This document shows positions 9,102 to 19,680 of a stretch of 64,000 nt of DNA, piece by piece. Source of the stretch: Desmodesmus armatus. Lineage: Eukaryota; Chlorophyta; Chlorophyceae; Sphaeropleales; Scenedesmaceae. The notes beneath the pieces were generated by a model that saw only the letters and a program-made list of their open reading frames with translations, did not search any database and was not told where the DNA came from. The stretch spans positions 62,001-126,000 of the forward strand of contig VIIQ02000028.1 in the NCBI GenBank assembly GCA_007449985.2, read 5' to 3'. The position numbers and the translations under genes are program-made. The number at the start of each line of letters is the position of its first letter. Position 1 is the stretch's first letter.

Positions 9102-11931
9102 ATGCAAACAAGAAGGCTCACAGCCACCCACCATGAAGAAGACCAGCGCAACGTCATGCCTCAGCATCATTCGAGTGAACAGGTGAGAGGGCCACGCTGC
9201 ATGTGTGCTTCCTCCACTGCTGCATATCACTTCCCTTCTTGTTGCACCACAAACACAACAAGTGTGTTACCAGAGGGCCCCCAACGCTTTCCCAATGTGT
9301 GAACACAACCACACACCCCTCACTGTATTCATCGCAGTGGCATAAGCTTCCTGCAGCTGTGACAGCATTGATCCTGCAGCATGTGCCGCTGCAAGGCACA
9401 CTAGCTGCTGCCCGTGTGTGTCAGACATGGGCGGAAGCTGCAGCCCTTGCCACCAGCAGCATCAAACTGCGGCCACTCGCAGCACCAAAGCTCCCGGGGC
9501 TGCGATCGTGGCTGCAGCAGCATGGCCAGCAGCTGACCAACCTGGAGGTTGATGTCAAAGGGGCAGACAAACCTGTGCTGGAGCTGCCAGATCTGCGGCA
9601 GCTGTGCAGCCTAATGCTGGTCGGCTGTAAGCTGCGGCTGCTGTCAGCGGCCCACATGCAGCGCATGCGGTCAGCCGGACACTTCCTTGTGCTGCTGCCG
9701 CACCTGACGTCTCTGCAGCTTGGGGGCTTTGTGCTGAGTACCCCCAGCACACTCCTGCAGCTGACCAGGGTCACCAGCCTACGCAGCTTGCAGCTGGGTG
9801 AACGGTTTGCAGGCAGCGGGGCAATACAGATCACACCCAAGCTGCAGCAGCAGCCCAAGAAGGTCAGCCAGGCGTTGACCGAAGTGCTGCAGCACCATAC
9901 GCAGCTGACGCAGCTCACCGTTTGGGGCCTGGTTCTAGAAGACTCGGCCTTGGGAGCAGTCACTGGCCTGCAGCAGCTGCAGGACTGCTGCGTGAGCATC
10001 TGTGAGAGCTGCATTCCTGGACACTACTCAGGGTCTGAATCATCAGGCTATACCTCACCTGACCTACTGTCAGTACTCCCACCCAGCCTGACTGCGCTCA
10101 CCTTGCGGGAGGGCCGTGCCCGTTACGACCCAGACCCCACACACATCAGTCTGCCGCGGCAGCTGCCGCAACTCACAGCACTCAGGCGGCTGAACCTCGA
10201 CAACGCCCAGTTCTTCCCTTCAGCCCTAGCTGGGAAGACCAAGCTGCAGCGGCTGTCCCTCTGCTGCTGCAGCTTGCTGGGCGATGGTGGTGTTGATCCT
10301 GATGCTCACCAGGAGGATGGTGGTTATCACTCCAGCCAGGGAGTAGCTGCCTTCTTGGCTGCAGTTGGGCAGATGCAGCAGCTACAGGTGCTGGAGGTGG
10401 AGGCCTCCTGGGAGCATGAGAACCTCAACCGCTCAGACGTGCCCTTGCAGGCCTACTCAGCTCTCACAGCGTCTACCAGACTGCAGTCCTTGAAATTTTA
10501 CGTGGAGAATGACGCTCCCGTGCCCCCAGGTGGGTAGATCTCACTGCACTTTGGTGTATCTGGTGAATCGGGGTTTGGCGGATCTGCTGTTGGCCAACTG
10601 CTACCCACACACAATTGGTGCCCCATGCAGCTACTGTTGCTCGTCCATCTAGCTGCCTGCCTTGCACGATTAGCTGAGCCAACTCCTTGCGCCAGCCAGC
10701 TCATTCACTGGCAACGTATAAAGCTGACGTGACCACAATGCCTCGCCGTTGTTGTTGGCTTGCTGCCTTGCCGCCCTGCAGGTGCCGTGCAGCACATGTT
10801 CCCCGCTGGCAGGCAGCTCCCTCACCTTACGTACATCCTCATGCAAGGCATGGACCGTGACGCAGAGTACATGGAAAAGCCTTGCATGACAGCTGCAGAG
10901 CTGGCGGGGCTCGTCAGCTGCTGCCCAGCTCTGCGCGCGCTGCAGATTTGCAATGCGCTAGAGGCCTCAGCTGACGTCAGCCCCCTCCTGCAGCTGCCGT
11001 CCTGCTGCACAAGCATCCATGTCGGGGGTCCGGCCTTTGGTGATACAGCAGCAGGTGTGGTCTGCCAGTTGAGCCAGCTGCGGGATTTGACCTGGTACTA
11101 CTCAGAGGGCTTGACTGACAGGGGCGTGGAGAAGCTTACCGTGCTGACACGGCTGCAGGAGCTGTACATGTGGCAAAACCTGGAGTTGAGTGACTGCATT
11201 ATCAACACTGACGAAGATGACGAAGATACCCTGCATCTGTCAGCCAAGGCGAAGGTGAGTCACAGCCAGGCGGCCAGCTAGGAAGCTAGTCGTGCTTCTG
11301 CTGCTGTCTGCATGTGATTAGTGGGGCTCATAGAGCATGAGGCACTGCAGACTGGAAGCCATAGTTGCACTGCCAGTGCCCATGGAGCACGGCTTGAATG
11401 TGCATGTCAGCAAGACGACAAGGCAGCTTGCAAGGACATGCATCGCAATGTGCACAGGACAGTCGCTGCATAATGTCATTGTGAGGTGCAAGTGCTGCTG
11501 CGCTGGCTCTGCACGGCGCAGGTGCGCTGCTTTTTGGCAGTGTCTGCTGGAACGTATACATCACGGCCAGAGCCTCAAAGGGGTGTGTTACGTGCTTTCC
11601 TCACCCCGCTGTGCATGTTGTGTCGTGCTGCCTTCAATGTTGCTGCTAGGGAGTCCCACCAGTATGGCAGCAGCTGCGGCAGCTGTGTGACCAGAGCCCG
11701 GTGTGTGCACCCGCTAGGCTGCAGGAGGTCAGCAGGGAGCTGCAGCGGCTGCAGGCAGAAGTGGGGGCACTGCGGCAGCGCAACACACAGCTGCAGGAGG
11801 AGAACAGGGAGCTGCAGCAGCTGCGGTCAGAGGTGGTTGCGCTGCGGCAGTGCAACACGCACCTGGAGCAGCAGCTGGCACAGCTTCAGGGCCAGCGACA
11901 GGGCACTCGTAGGGGGCGGAGGATGGGGTAG
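9102..11931 (+). CDS. F-box/leucine-rich repeat protein with coiled-coil end
   Basis: Exons 9102-9182, 9338-10529, 10782-11254 and 11650-11931 join in phase to 675 aa. Residues 28-65 (WHKLPAAVTALILQHV, then ARVCQTWAEAA) resemble an F-box. Then come irregular leucine-rich repeats of the form LTSLQLGG, LRSLQLGE, LTQLTVWG and LRRLNLDN, followed by an acidic segment (NTDEDDED). Exon 4 encodes a heptad coiled coil (ELQRLQAEVGALRQ, NTQLQEENRELQQL) with a basic tail (RRGRRMG). F-box/LRR proteins usually select substrates for SCF ubiquitin ligases; that role is inferred, since the F-box is weak. The last junction (acceptor TGCTGCTAG/G) is the least certain, and another small exon could be missed between 11255 and 11649. 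A decayed inverted copy of exon 4 lies at 4100-4340. Confidence 0.7.
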
Positions 11932-12309
11932 GGTATGATGTGTAGCGCGTGGTTTTCTGTTGTGCAACATCATGGCAGTTGCATTGCATGTGCTGCGTGC
12001 TGCGGCCCGAGTCAGCCAGTGTGTGCGAGATGTCTCACATCGCTGTTACCAACTGGGTGTTGGGCCTGGCAGCACCCAGGCGGCGGCAAAGTTGAGCTGG
12101 AACCACCTGCTAGCGCCAGTCGTTTATGGGCTGGTAGAAGCAATGGTAGCCAGTTGGCCCACACATCTCTTCGAAGCATGCACTGGTGTTGACCCAGCAG
12201 TTTGGATGCTGATGCCGCTGCATGCCGTGTTGTGTCGGCACACCCGCTGTACCATTGATCATATGCTTTGGCGCTGCATTCAGGCACCGTCCAATAGGTA
12301 CAGCCTGTC

Positions 12310-12740
12310 AGCTGGGTGTTTGTTGTGTTACTGACCAGTGGTTGGCATGCTGATGGCATGCTGCATCGCCGCTGCTGCTGAGTAAGCAGCCAGAGGGCGT
12401 GTCTGGTCCTTGTCCCCTTGTAACATTCGCTGTGCGCACGTGCACATACGCATGTAAGTATATATGCACACATTCCAACCATGGGCTGGTGCATGATGTT
12501 CACTAGTGTTTGCTGCTGGGTGGAGCTGTTGCCAGCCCCTGAGGGAGTGCATACCCCAGTTCAAGCACGTTTATGGGCAGTGGCTCACTTCCTCTCCCCT
12601 CAGCTGTCTGTCATTGCACCCTTCCCAGTTGGGACAGGCTCTGAAGAAGTAGGCAATGCGAGCAATACACTCCTCTACTGTTACAGGAACCCAGCCTGCT
12701 CTTCAAATACGAGCCCTGTCAAAAAAAGGGTACAAAAAGT
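12310..12740 (+). repeat. Inverted repeat R2, right copy
   Basis: The partner of 6290-6720 in opposite orientation, with the same landmark order (see that entry). It overlaps the likely 3' UTR region between two convergent genes. Confidence 0.65.
12681..12685 (-). promoter_or_regulatory. Candidate poly(A) signal of starch synthase
   Basis: TTACA on the plus strand reads TGTAA on the minus strand, 184 bp after the starch synthase stop codon at 12869. Position and sequence fit a green-algal polyadenylation signal, but the motif is only five bases. Confidence 0.3.
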
Positions 12741-12868
12741 AGCAGCACAAACCTGCCCCTGCACCAAGCCACAGCAGCGCTGCAAGCCTTTGGTGGCCAT
12801 GCAAATGTGGGTGAGGGTCCCGCAGTCACACCCACTGTCACCCACGGCTTGAGCATCACTCTGCAGGC

Positions 12869-15800
12869 TCACTTCCTGCTGAACTGCACCACATCCACCA
12901 TTGCCTCTGTCAGCACCTGCAAACACATGAATGTGCAGGCAGCAGGGCAGCAACTTGAGCACGCCTGACTGATGAAGCCATTGTTGAGTAGAGCTGAGTC
13001 CCCCAGGCAGCAAGCCAACAACAGCAGGGACAGCGGGGGTGCAGCCAGGGCCGCTTTGCTAATCCTCAAAAGCGCAAGCGACAGATGCCGGTTGTGCAGA
13101 TGACCTCCCACCACATCCTGCAACTAACACTATCACGGTATGTTGATGTACTGTGTCTACTAGCAAGCCTCCACCCTCACAGCAAAATAAAACAGGCCCG
13201 TGATGTAGCCCACCTGCTCGTACTGCTGTGCTGCCCGCTCCCAGCTTGAATCTCGTGCCATGCCCCTCAGCTGCAGGGCCTGCCACTTCTCCGGCTCCTC
13301 CCTGAACAGGTTGACGGCACTGCTGACGGCTGCCACCATGGGCTCAAGGGCAGCAGGGGCAAAGGTCCAGCCCTCACCCTCACCATCACCTGGGGCAGGT
13401 GACAGTCAGGGCACGCAAACACACAGACACGCACATTGTGATGGCAGCAGCCTGCTGAGCAAGACATGATGGTGCTTATTTGCCTCTTTGCTGATGTGTG
13501 AACCGATACTTGACAGAGCGTTGTGTTCAACCAGCTGGTGATTGTCTGTCCACATTGTCAACAGGGAGCTGTTAGCAATAGTGCTGGGCGCAACACGTGC
13601 AGGCCCCTACCTTTGCTGAAGGGGTTGTAGTTCTCAATGGTGTCCATCAGCCCGCCAGTTGCGTGCGCAATGGGCACGGTGCCGTAGCGCATGGCATACA
13701 GCTGGTTCAGCCCACACGGCTCAAACCTGCAACACAGCACAGCACGTCACGCCATGCCACATCACGCTGTGCAGGCTCAAGGCAAGATGCACCAGGATTG
13801 ACATGTTGAGGGTGTGGCGGTGCTTAGTTTTTGGTGGTGAAGAACCTGCCCTACTCCAGCAGGCCACTGCTTCTCCACATTCAAGAGGAGTGAATGTTGG
13901 AGGGAGTCAATGCAACAAGCAGCACCACAAGATGGCCAAAACCACTGTGGGAGCGCTTGCAGCAGCGCCCCCCCCCCCCAAAAGGCACCCATACCCCCCC
14001 TGGCAGCCCATTCCTCTAGCTGCAAATCCGGGCTCAAGCGACATAGCAATGCTGCCTCCTGCCATGCCCATCCAGCTGCCCATTACATCCATTGCTGCGC
14101 ACCTTGAGGGCATGAGCAGGATGTCACAGCCTGCCATGATTTTGTGGCCCAGCGGCACGCTGAAGCCCACGTGGCCCCTGCAGAACCAGCCCCACTCCTG
14201 ATTGACTGTCTTCACACGCGCCTCATAGTCGGCAGCACCAGTACCAAGGATGACAATCTGCAAGAGCAAGGGAAAGAACACAAAACCTCACAAATCTCCA
14301 CAAGGTGCCACGAGTAACAGCTGGTGTGAACAATGCCGCGCGTCAGACGAATGCGGCAGCAGTGTTCTAAAGCGCCACATCAGCTTTTTGGGCATTTTCA
14401 TGTGCAGGACCAATGGCTTGTCCCAATCGCTGCGTAAACAGTAAGCCACACCGCAGCAGCAGCGCCTACCTGGCAATCCAGGTTGGACAGGGCCGGCAGT
14501 GCATCCAGCACTAAGTCCGGCCCCTTCTGGTAGTCCAACCTCCCGATGAACCCTATCAGCGGCACGTCAGGGTCCGGCTCCAGCCGCATCTCCCGCTGCA
14601 GGGCGCGCTTGCACCTCGCCTTGCCTGACAGGTCTGCAGGGCTGTAGCTGCAGGCATGAATGGCATACGGGAAGGGTGCGCAGCAGACGTAAGGAAACCA
14701 CCAGCAATTGTGTGAGCAAGGATGGCAACATGCGTGCCACCAGTGTCGTCTGCGTGCGCACTCGAAACACCATGCGAGCGTACTGACGAGAGGGTTCACG
14801 CTCTAGCATGCTCTAGTGAGTGCCGCCAGAGGGATCCTACTGTTGTGCCGCGGACGGCTTTCAAACACCGTTGCTTCTGCTTACAGCCAGATGGACAGCA
14901 CGCGGCCACTGGTGACCGTGTCTTTCTCTCAAAACACCCTGCCTGCTTACTTTGCAATCAGGTGCTTGTCAGTGGCAGGGTCCCACTCGTCAATGTCTAT
15001 GCCGTTGACAATGCCGCGCAGGCGGGGGGCCCGCTGGGCGAGCAGCATGTCCACCCGCTGGTCTTGTGGCATGCCTGTGATCTCTGCTGCATAGCCCTGG
15101 CTCACAGTCACCAGGATGTCACTGGTCACCAGCCCAGCCTGCACACATGGACAAACGCGCAGACAGAGCAGCAACAGCGTGAGGTTCAGATCTCCTCTCA
15201 GTGCCACACAACAGCAGCAGCACCTCAACCACAGCCCTGCAGAAAGAAAAAGGAGCTGTCAGGAGGTGGTTGACTGCTGTCGCTTCCATGCTGATGGCAA
15301 GCTACGGTGGCGCTTGTGGCCTTCCTGAACATAGTGAGCCAACTCTCTCCCAACGAGTTCTGTTGTGACCCTTTGATCTTGATCAACGCGACAGCATCAT
15401 CAGCTGGTGACTGTCAGTGTGTACCAGCGCCGCACCTTAAGTATGTTGATGGTTTTGCGGCGTTGCCTGTCGTCGGGGCTCTCCCACTCCAGTGTGCCAT
15501 ACCACTCACCAGGCAGGCCCACATCGTGGAAGGCATGGGCCTCAAAGCTGCCCTGGTGAGCCAGGTTGTGGATGGCCAGGCAGGAGCGGGCATTGGGGTA
15601 CACCCCGTACGGCCTGCATGCCAGCACACAGTGGGCACTGGTGTCTGACCACTAGGCACGACTGGGGAAACATGTTGGTCCAGCACGGTGCATCGTGCTG
15701 GCGAAGCAGCCATGCAGTCGAGCCACAGCTGCAACAGGAGCTTGGGTCAGCAGCGCAGGGTTGACGGGGCCCTGCCATAGCCCTTCGGTAGTAGTAGGCT

Positions 15801-18800
15801 ACTGTATGTGGATTAGAGTCGATGCGAAACTCTGTGGGCTGTAAAGATTGCCATGCATGTGTGTGTGTGTCACTGAGTTGGTGCCCTCACCTGAAGCGGG
15901 CAGTGAGCAGCACTGGCAGCAGTGCAGCGTGCCAGTCATTGGCCACAAACATGATGTCCTGCCCATACACCTCATCTGTCAGCTTGCCAGACCTGCCGGC
16001 AATGAAACATATCTGATGTCAGATACATGCTGGTATGTCAATTCCGATTCATTCCAGACCGAGTCGCGCAAACACAAAGATGCTGGAAGCTAGGCAGGCG
16101 CAACTCATGCTGTGTGCTGCACCTGGTGGGTGGGTAAGCCCAACTGCAAGGCGTTTGATGAATGCAAGTTTGCCTGGCTTACAGGCAAGCAGCACACAGA
16201 ACAGGAAAGCAGATTTTCGTCCGTTCAGTTGACTGCATTCTGGCAAGGCGGCTGGCAAACTGATAGTGCGCGCACTCAGTGCAGCGTTTCTCACTTGTCT
16301 CGCTTGATGGGCAGGTTGAGTGGGGCCTCCAGTCCACCCAGGCACAGCAACGTGAACCTGCAACACAACACAGCACAGCACGACCGTGCACTGCACCATC
16401 AGCCCTTCACTTCTGACAAACAACAAAGTACAACGCCCTTCTCTCTGTGCACGTGCAGAACTTCACACAGGGCCTGCGGACAGTGCTTGGAAGTACCTGT
16501 GCAGCCATTTCTTGCATCCAAACAACAAATTCCAACCCAACAAACCAGGTGCGAAAAGCCTGGTCTGTTCAGCTTTGTGCTGAGCACGCAGAGAAGTCAC
16601 CATCAATAGCACCAGCAGCAGCCCCCACCTGAACAAGTTGTCCTTGAAAGGGCCCGACTGGTCCCCATAGGGTGTGCCTGGCCGTTGGAAGGCCATGTGC
16701 TCAATGAACACGTAGTCAACACCGGTCTTGTGCAGCACGTGGAACTTGAGCTCGTGCCAGCTGCCGCTGAGCTCCACCCACACACTCTTGGGCAGGGCCT
16801 TAGCCTCCTTGTACTTGGCCAGGTCCTTGCCGCCATTGGTGTACCTGTGGACACAGGGATACAATTCCTATGAGTTCAAGTTGCCCAGCTGTACTGTTAT
16901 GGGAGAAGTGTTGTGTGGCTGGGCTGTCAGGCATGTGTCGCCCTCAGGTACCACACACATGTGTCTGCCTTGCAGCAAATCTCAAACCAGGACTGCTGCG
17001 CTGGCCAAGCATGCTGCGGGTCGGGGAATATCCCCACCTTGCGGTTTCAACCGATTCAACCCTGGTAGGCAATGCCACTGATGTGTGCCGACTGTGTCTG
17101 CGTGTAGCATCTCCCCCCCCCCCACCATCCCCCCCCCCCCACAAAAAAAGCGAGCCTGCTGCACACCCACCTGGGTGACACCACCATGACTCTGTGGCCC
17201 CGCTCAGCCATGGCCTGTGGCAGTGCCCCCATCACGTCACCCAGGCCGCCAGTCTTGCTCCAGGGCGCTACCTCCGCTGACACAAACACAATGTCCAGCG
17301 GGTTGGTTGTGGAGGGAGGAGGCTTGCGCGCTGCACACAGGGACAAGGCAGCACTATAGGTAAGCTGCTAAGAGCGTTGGTTGCACAATGACATGCGACT
17401 GGCAAGCTGTGGTCCTGGTTGCGATGTGGCCAGTATAGAAGGCCTGACAAGGGCTGCTGCATGGCTGACCATACAGTAGACTGTTGCTTGCAACCAGCTA
17501 CAGGTGACACCAAAGCATGCGCTACTTCAATGAGGTGACACCTGACCAGCAGCCCTGTAAACTGCTGAGCGGCGGCGTCAGTGCAATGCAGCTGTCTGCG
17601 GCTGGTTCTGCTGCGGCTGTGTGTAGCACAGGTTGCAGGGGCATGTGGTGAGCCTGTGCACATGCGGATGCACTTGATGAGACATCATGTACTCGTTGTG
17701 CAGCAAGCCCAGGTGTACTCACCAGTGGCCCTGGGCTTTACTGCCTGCTTCTGCTTTTTGACCTTCTGCTGCAGCTGCAACTGCAGCTGCTGCCGCTCAT
17801 GCTCCAGCTCAAGCTGCTCCACACGCTCATGGATGCTTGTCTTGCTGCTGCTGCTGCTGCCTGGAGGCGCCAGGGTTTGTGCTGCTGCCGACCCCTGCGC
17901 TGCTGCTTGCGCTGCCTCTGATGCCGCCGCTGCTGCGTCTGCAGCTGCCAAGCCGACAGCAGCTGCTTCCGCTGCCGCTGCGTTAGCTGCACTGTTAAAC
18001 ACATCTGCAAGAGTTTCTTCGACTGCTTCATCTTCATCAGGAGGAGCGGCAGCAGCTGCTGCTGCGGCAGCTGCAGCAGCGGCTTCCTGCCACACAGCAC
18101 CCGGCATGCTGGTGTCGAACACAGGCCCGGGCGGCAGTGCATCTCCCTCTGCTAGCTGATCCAGCTTCACCTGCTGCTGCACTTGCTCCCACGGCAGCGA
18201 CAGCACCAGCCCCTCCTGCTGCTGCAGAAGCTGCGGTTCCAGCACCCCTGCCTGCAAGCCACTGCTGCCATCCGCAGCAGCAGGGCTTGCTGGCTGTTGT
18301 GTCACACTGCCTCGCTGTGCTGCAGCAGCTCCCCACCCTGTGCTGCTGTTGGCTGAGTCCTCATCGCTGCTGCCTGTGGGGCTGCTGCTGGTGCTGCCCT
18401 GCTGCCTGCGCAGCTGCTGCAACAGGGATGCTGTGCTGTCTTCATCCCAGGTGCCACTGGGTTTGCCTGTGACAGCACCTACGTCCCCAGGCTGATCAAG
18501 GAACAGGCCAATAGCCTGCTTGAGCGACTCGTTTTGGCGTTTGAGCTGTTCACTGCATCAGCATGGCAGCATCAGCAGCATGGGAGCATGCACAACAGCA
18601 GCAGCACGGCAGCAGCAGTGCAGTGTGGTAGGATTGCTCCAGTTTAGGGTCTTGGTGACCTGGGCCAGCACAATTCAGGCTTGAAAACGCCATGAGACAG
18701 CTCACGGCACTTACATGCGACTTGTAATGCTCTTTCTAGAGCCTGCTGGTGGTCTGGGTGGTGGTCCTGCTGACGGGGAGCCTGGTGAGTCAGGGGGTGA

Positions 18801-18887
18801 AGCTCGGACGGCAAACTTTGGCTGGCGTCGCTGCTTAACTGGTAAAGGGTTCGAATTGTTCAAGGTCGTGCTGGTGTGATGCAGCAT
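12869..18887 (-). CDS. Soluble starch synthase, SSI-like (GT5)
   Basis: Transfers glucose from ADP-glucose to growing alpha-1,4-glucan in the plastid. There are 13 minus-strand exons: 18715-18887, 17723-18552, 17171-17330, 16629-16844, 16295-16357, 15891-15992, 15436-15613, 14951-15138, 14470-14647, 14103-14257, 13611-13726, 13214-13389 and 12869-12916. All phases agree and give 860 aa. The first 45 residues are basic and Ser/Thr-rich, like a transit peptide. A long low-complexity arm with coiled-coil pieces ([13 protein letters not shown] near 58, [15 protein letters not shown] near 300) precedes the catalytic domain from about 346. KTGGL at 360-364 binds ADP-glucose; [35 protein letters not shown] and [18 protein letters not shown] (about 747-764) are classical. 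Text such as [13 protein letters not shown] and IHNLAHQG is closest to plant SSI. The very short last exon is the least certain part. The start ATG at 18887 is the first in frame, and the Ala/Gln-rich arm is unusually long. Confidence 0.92.
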
Positions 18888-19680
18888 CAGTCAGATCAGG
18901 CACAATGCATGCTTCCAGAAATCGATTCCAGGGAGAAGTCTCGGGACTGGCAGTGGTGCAGGGTTGGACGGGGTAAAATGAGTTCTGAAAGGAGGCTGAT
19001 AGATCAAACTTGATAGCATCTCCCGTTCATGCTCCTCTTCAAGCGGCTTGTTTTTGAACATGAACAGGTGGATGCCCGTTGCATGCATGCATTGATTGTT
19101 GTTGCAATGAATTAGTTTGAGTTATTAACGTCTGATTGCCAGAACAAGTGGCAATCCTCCAGATGGCGGATGTCCTGATCAATCCCACCATGCTGTGCAC
19201 TGCTTCTCGTCCCCCGTGGGGTTGTTGTTGCAAACAGATGCATGTCAGAGTAAATGAAGCATCAAATTGAACGGTTTGGTCAATTTCTTGACCTCCATAG
19301 GTGTCGTTCGACACCACCGAGGGCTGCTAGTGGCTGTAGTCAGTGAGTGTGGCTGTGGCCTGCATTTCCGGCGCATTGTTGGTGCGCAAGGTTCAAGAAG
19401 CTACCCGATAACGCTCCAAGGCTGCATTTTGCTTGGATCCTCGTGTCGGACTGCTTTTGGCAATTTGGCAAGGTGAGCTAAACTGTGGTCATGCTCCAGC
19501 GGCTTCACTTGCCATTTGATCTTATCAATGTTGTGACAATTATACTGTGTTGACCAATCTGCAACCTCACTTCGCGACACGGTGATCTCACACCCATCTG
19601 CTGTTGCTGTTGCTGCTGTTGCTTGCTGGAAAAACAGGTCATCAGTAATGGCTTAGCAACAGCGTTGCGTATACTTTTAG
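18888..19680. promoter_or_regulatory. Divergent spacer: starch synthase / PKS
   Basis: 793 bp lie between the starch synthase start (18887, minus) and the first ATG of the PKS (19681, plus). This stretch should carry the 5' UTRs and promoters of both. It is less GC-rich than the exons and holds a short CTG-rich tract near 19601-19622. I see no convincing gene; the small ORFs have no shared codon bias with real exons. Core promoter elements could not be assigned. Confidence 0.5.

Larger units (their letters stand above)
11932..12868. other. Convergent intergenic region
   Basis: Lies between the 3' ends of the F-box gene and the starch synthase gene. It contains repeat R2 (right copy) and TGTAA motifs on both strands. 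A 124-codon ORF at 11960-12334 has no family resemblance, and I treat it as untranslated. Confidence 0.45.

Noticed and set aside
11960..12334. 124-codon plus-strand ORF after the F-box gene
   Set aside because: Overlaps repeat R2, lacks a recognisable domain, and lies in a likely 3' UTR between convergent genes.
18846..18862. GGGTTCGAATTG, T-loop-like
   Set aside because: Part of the minus-strand first exon of the starch synthase; no cloverleaf.
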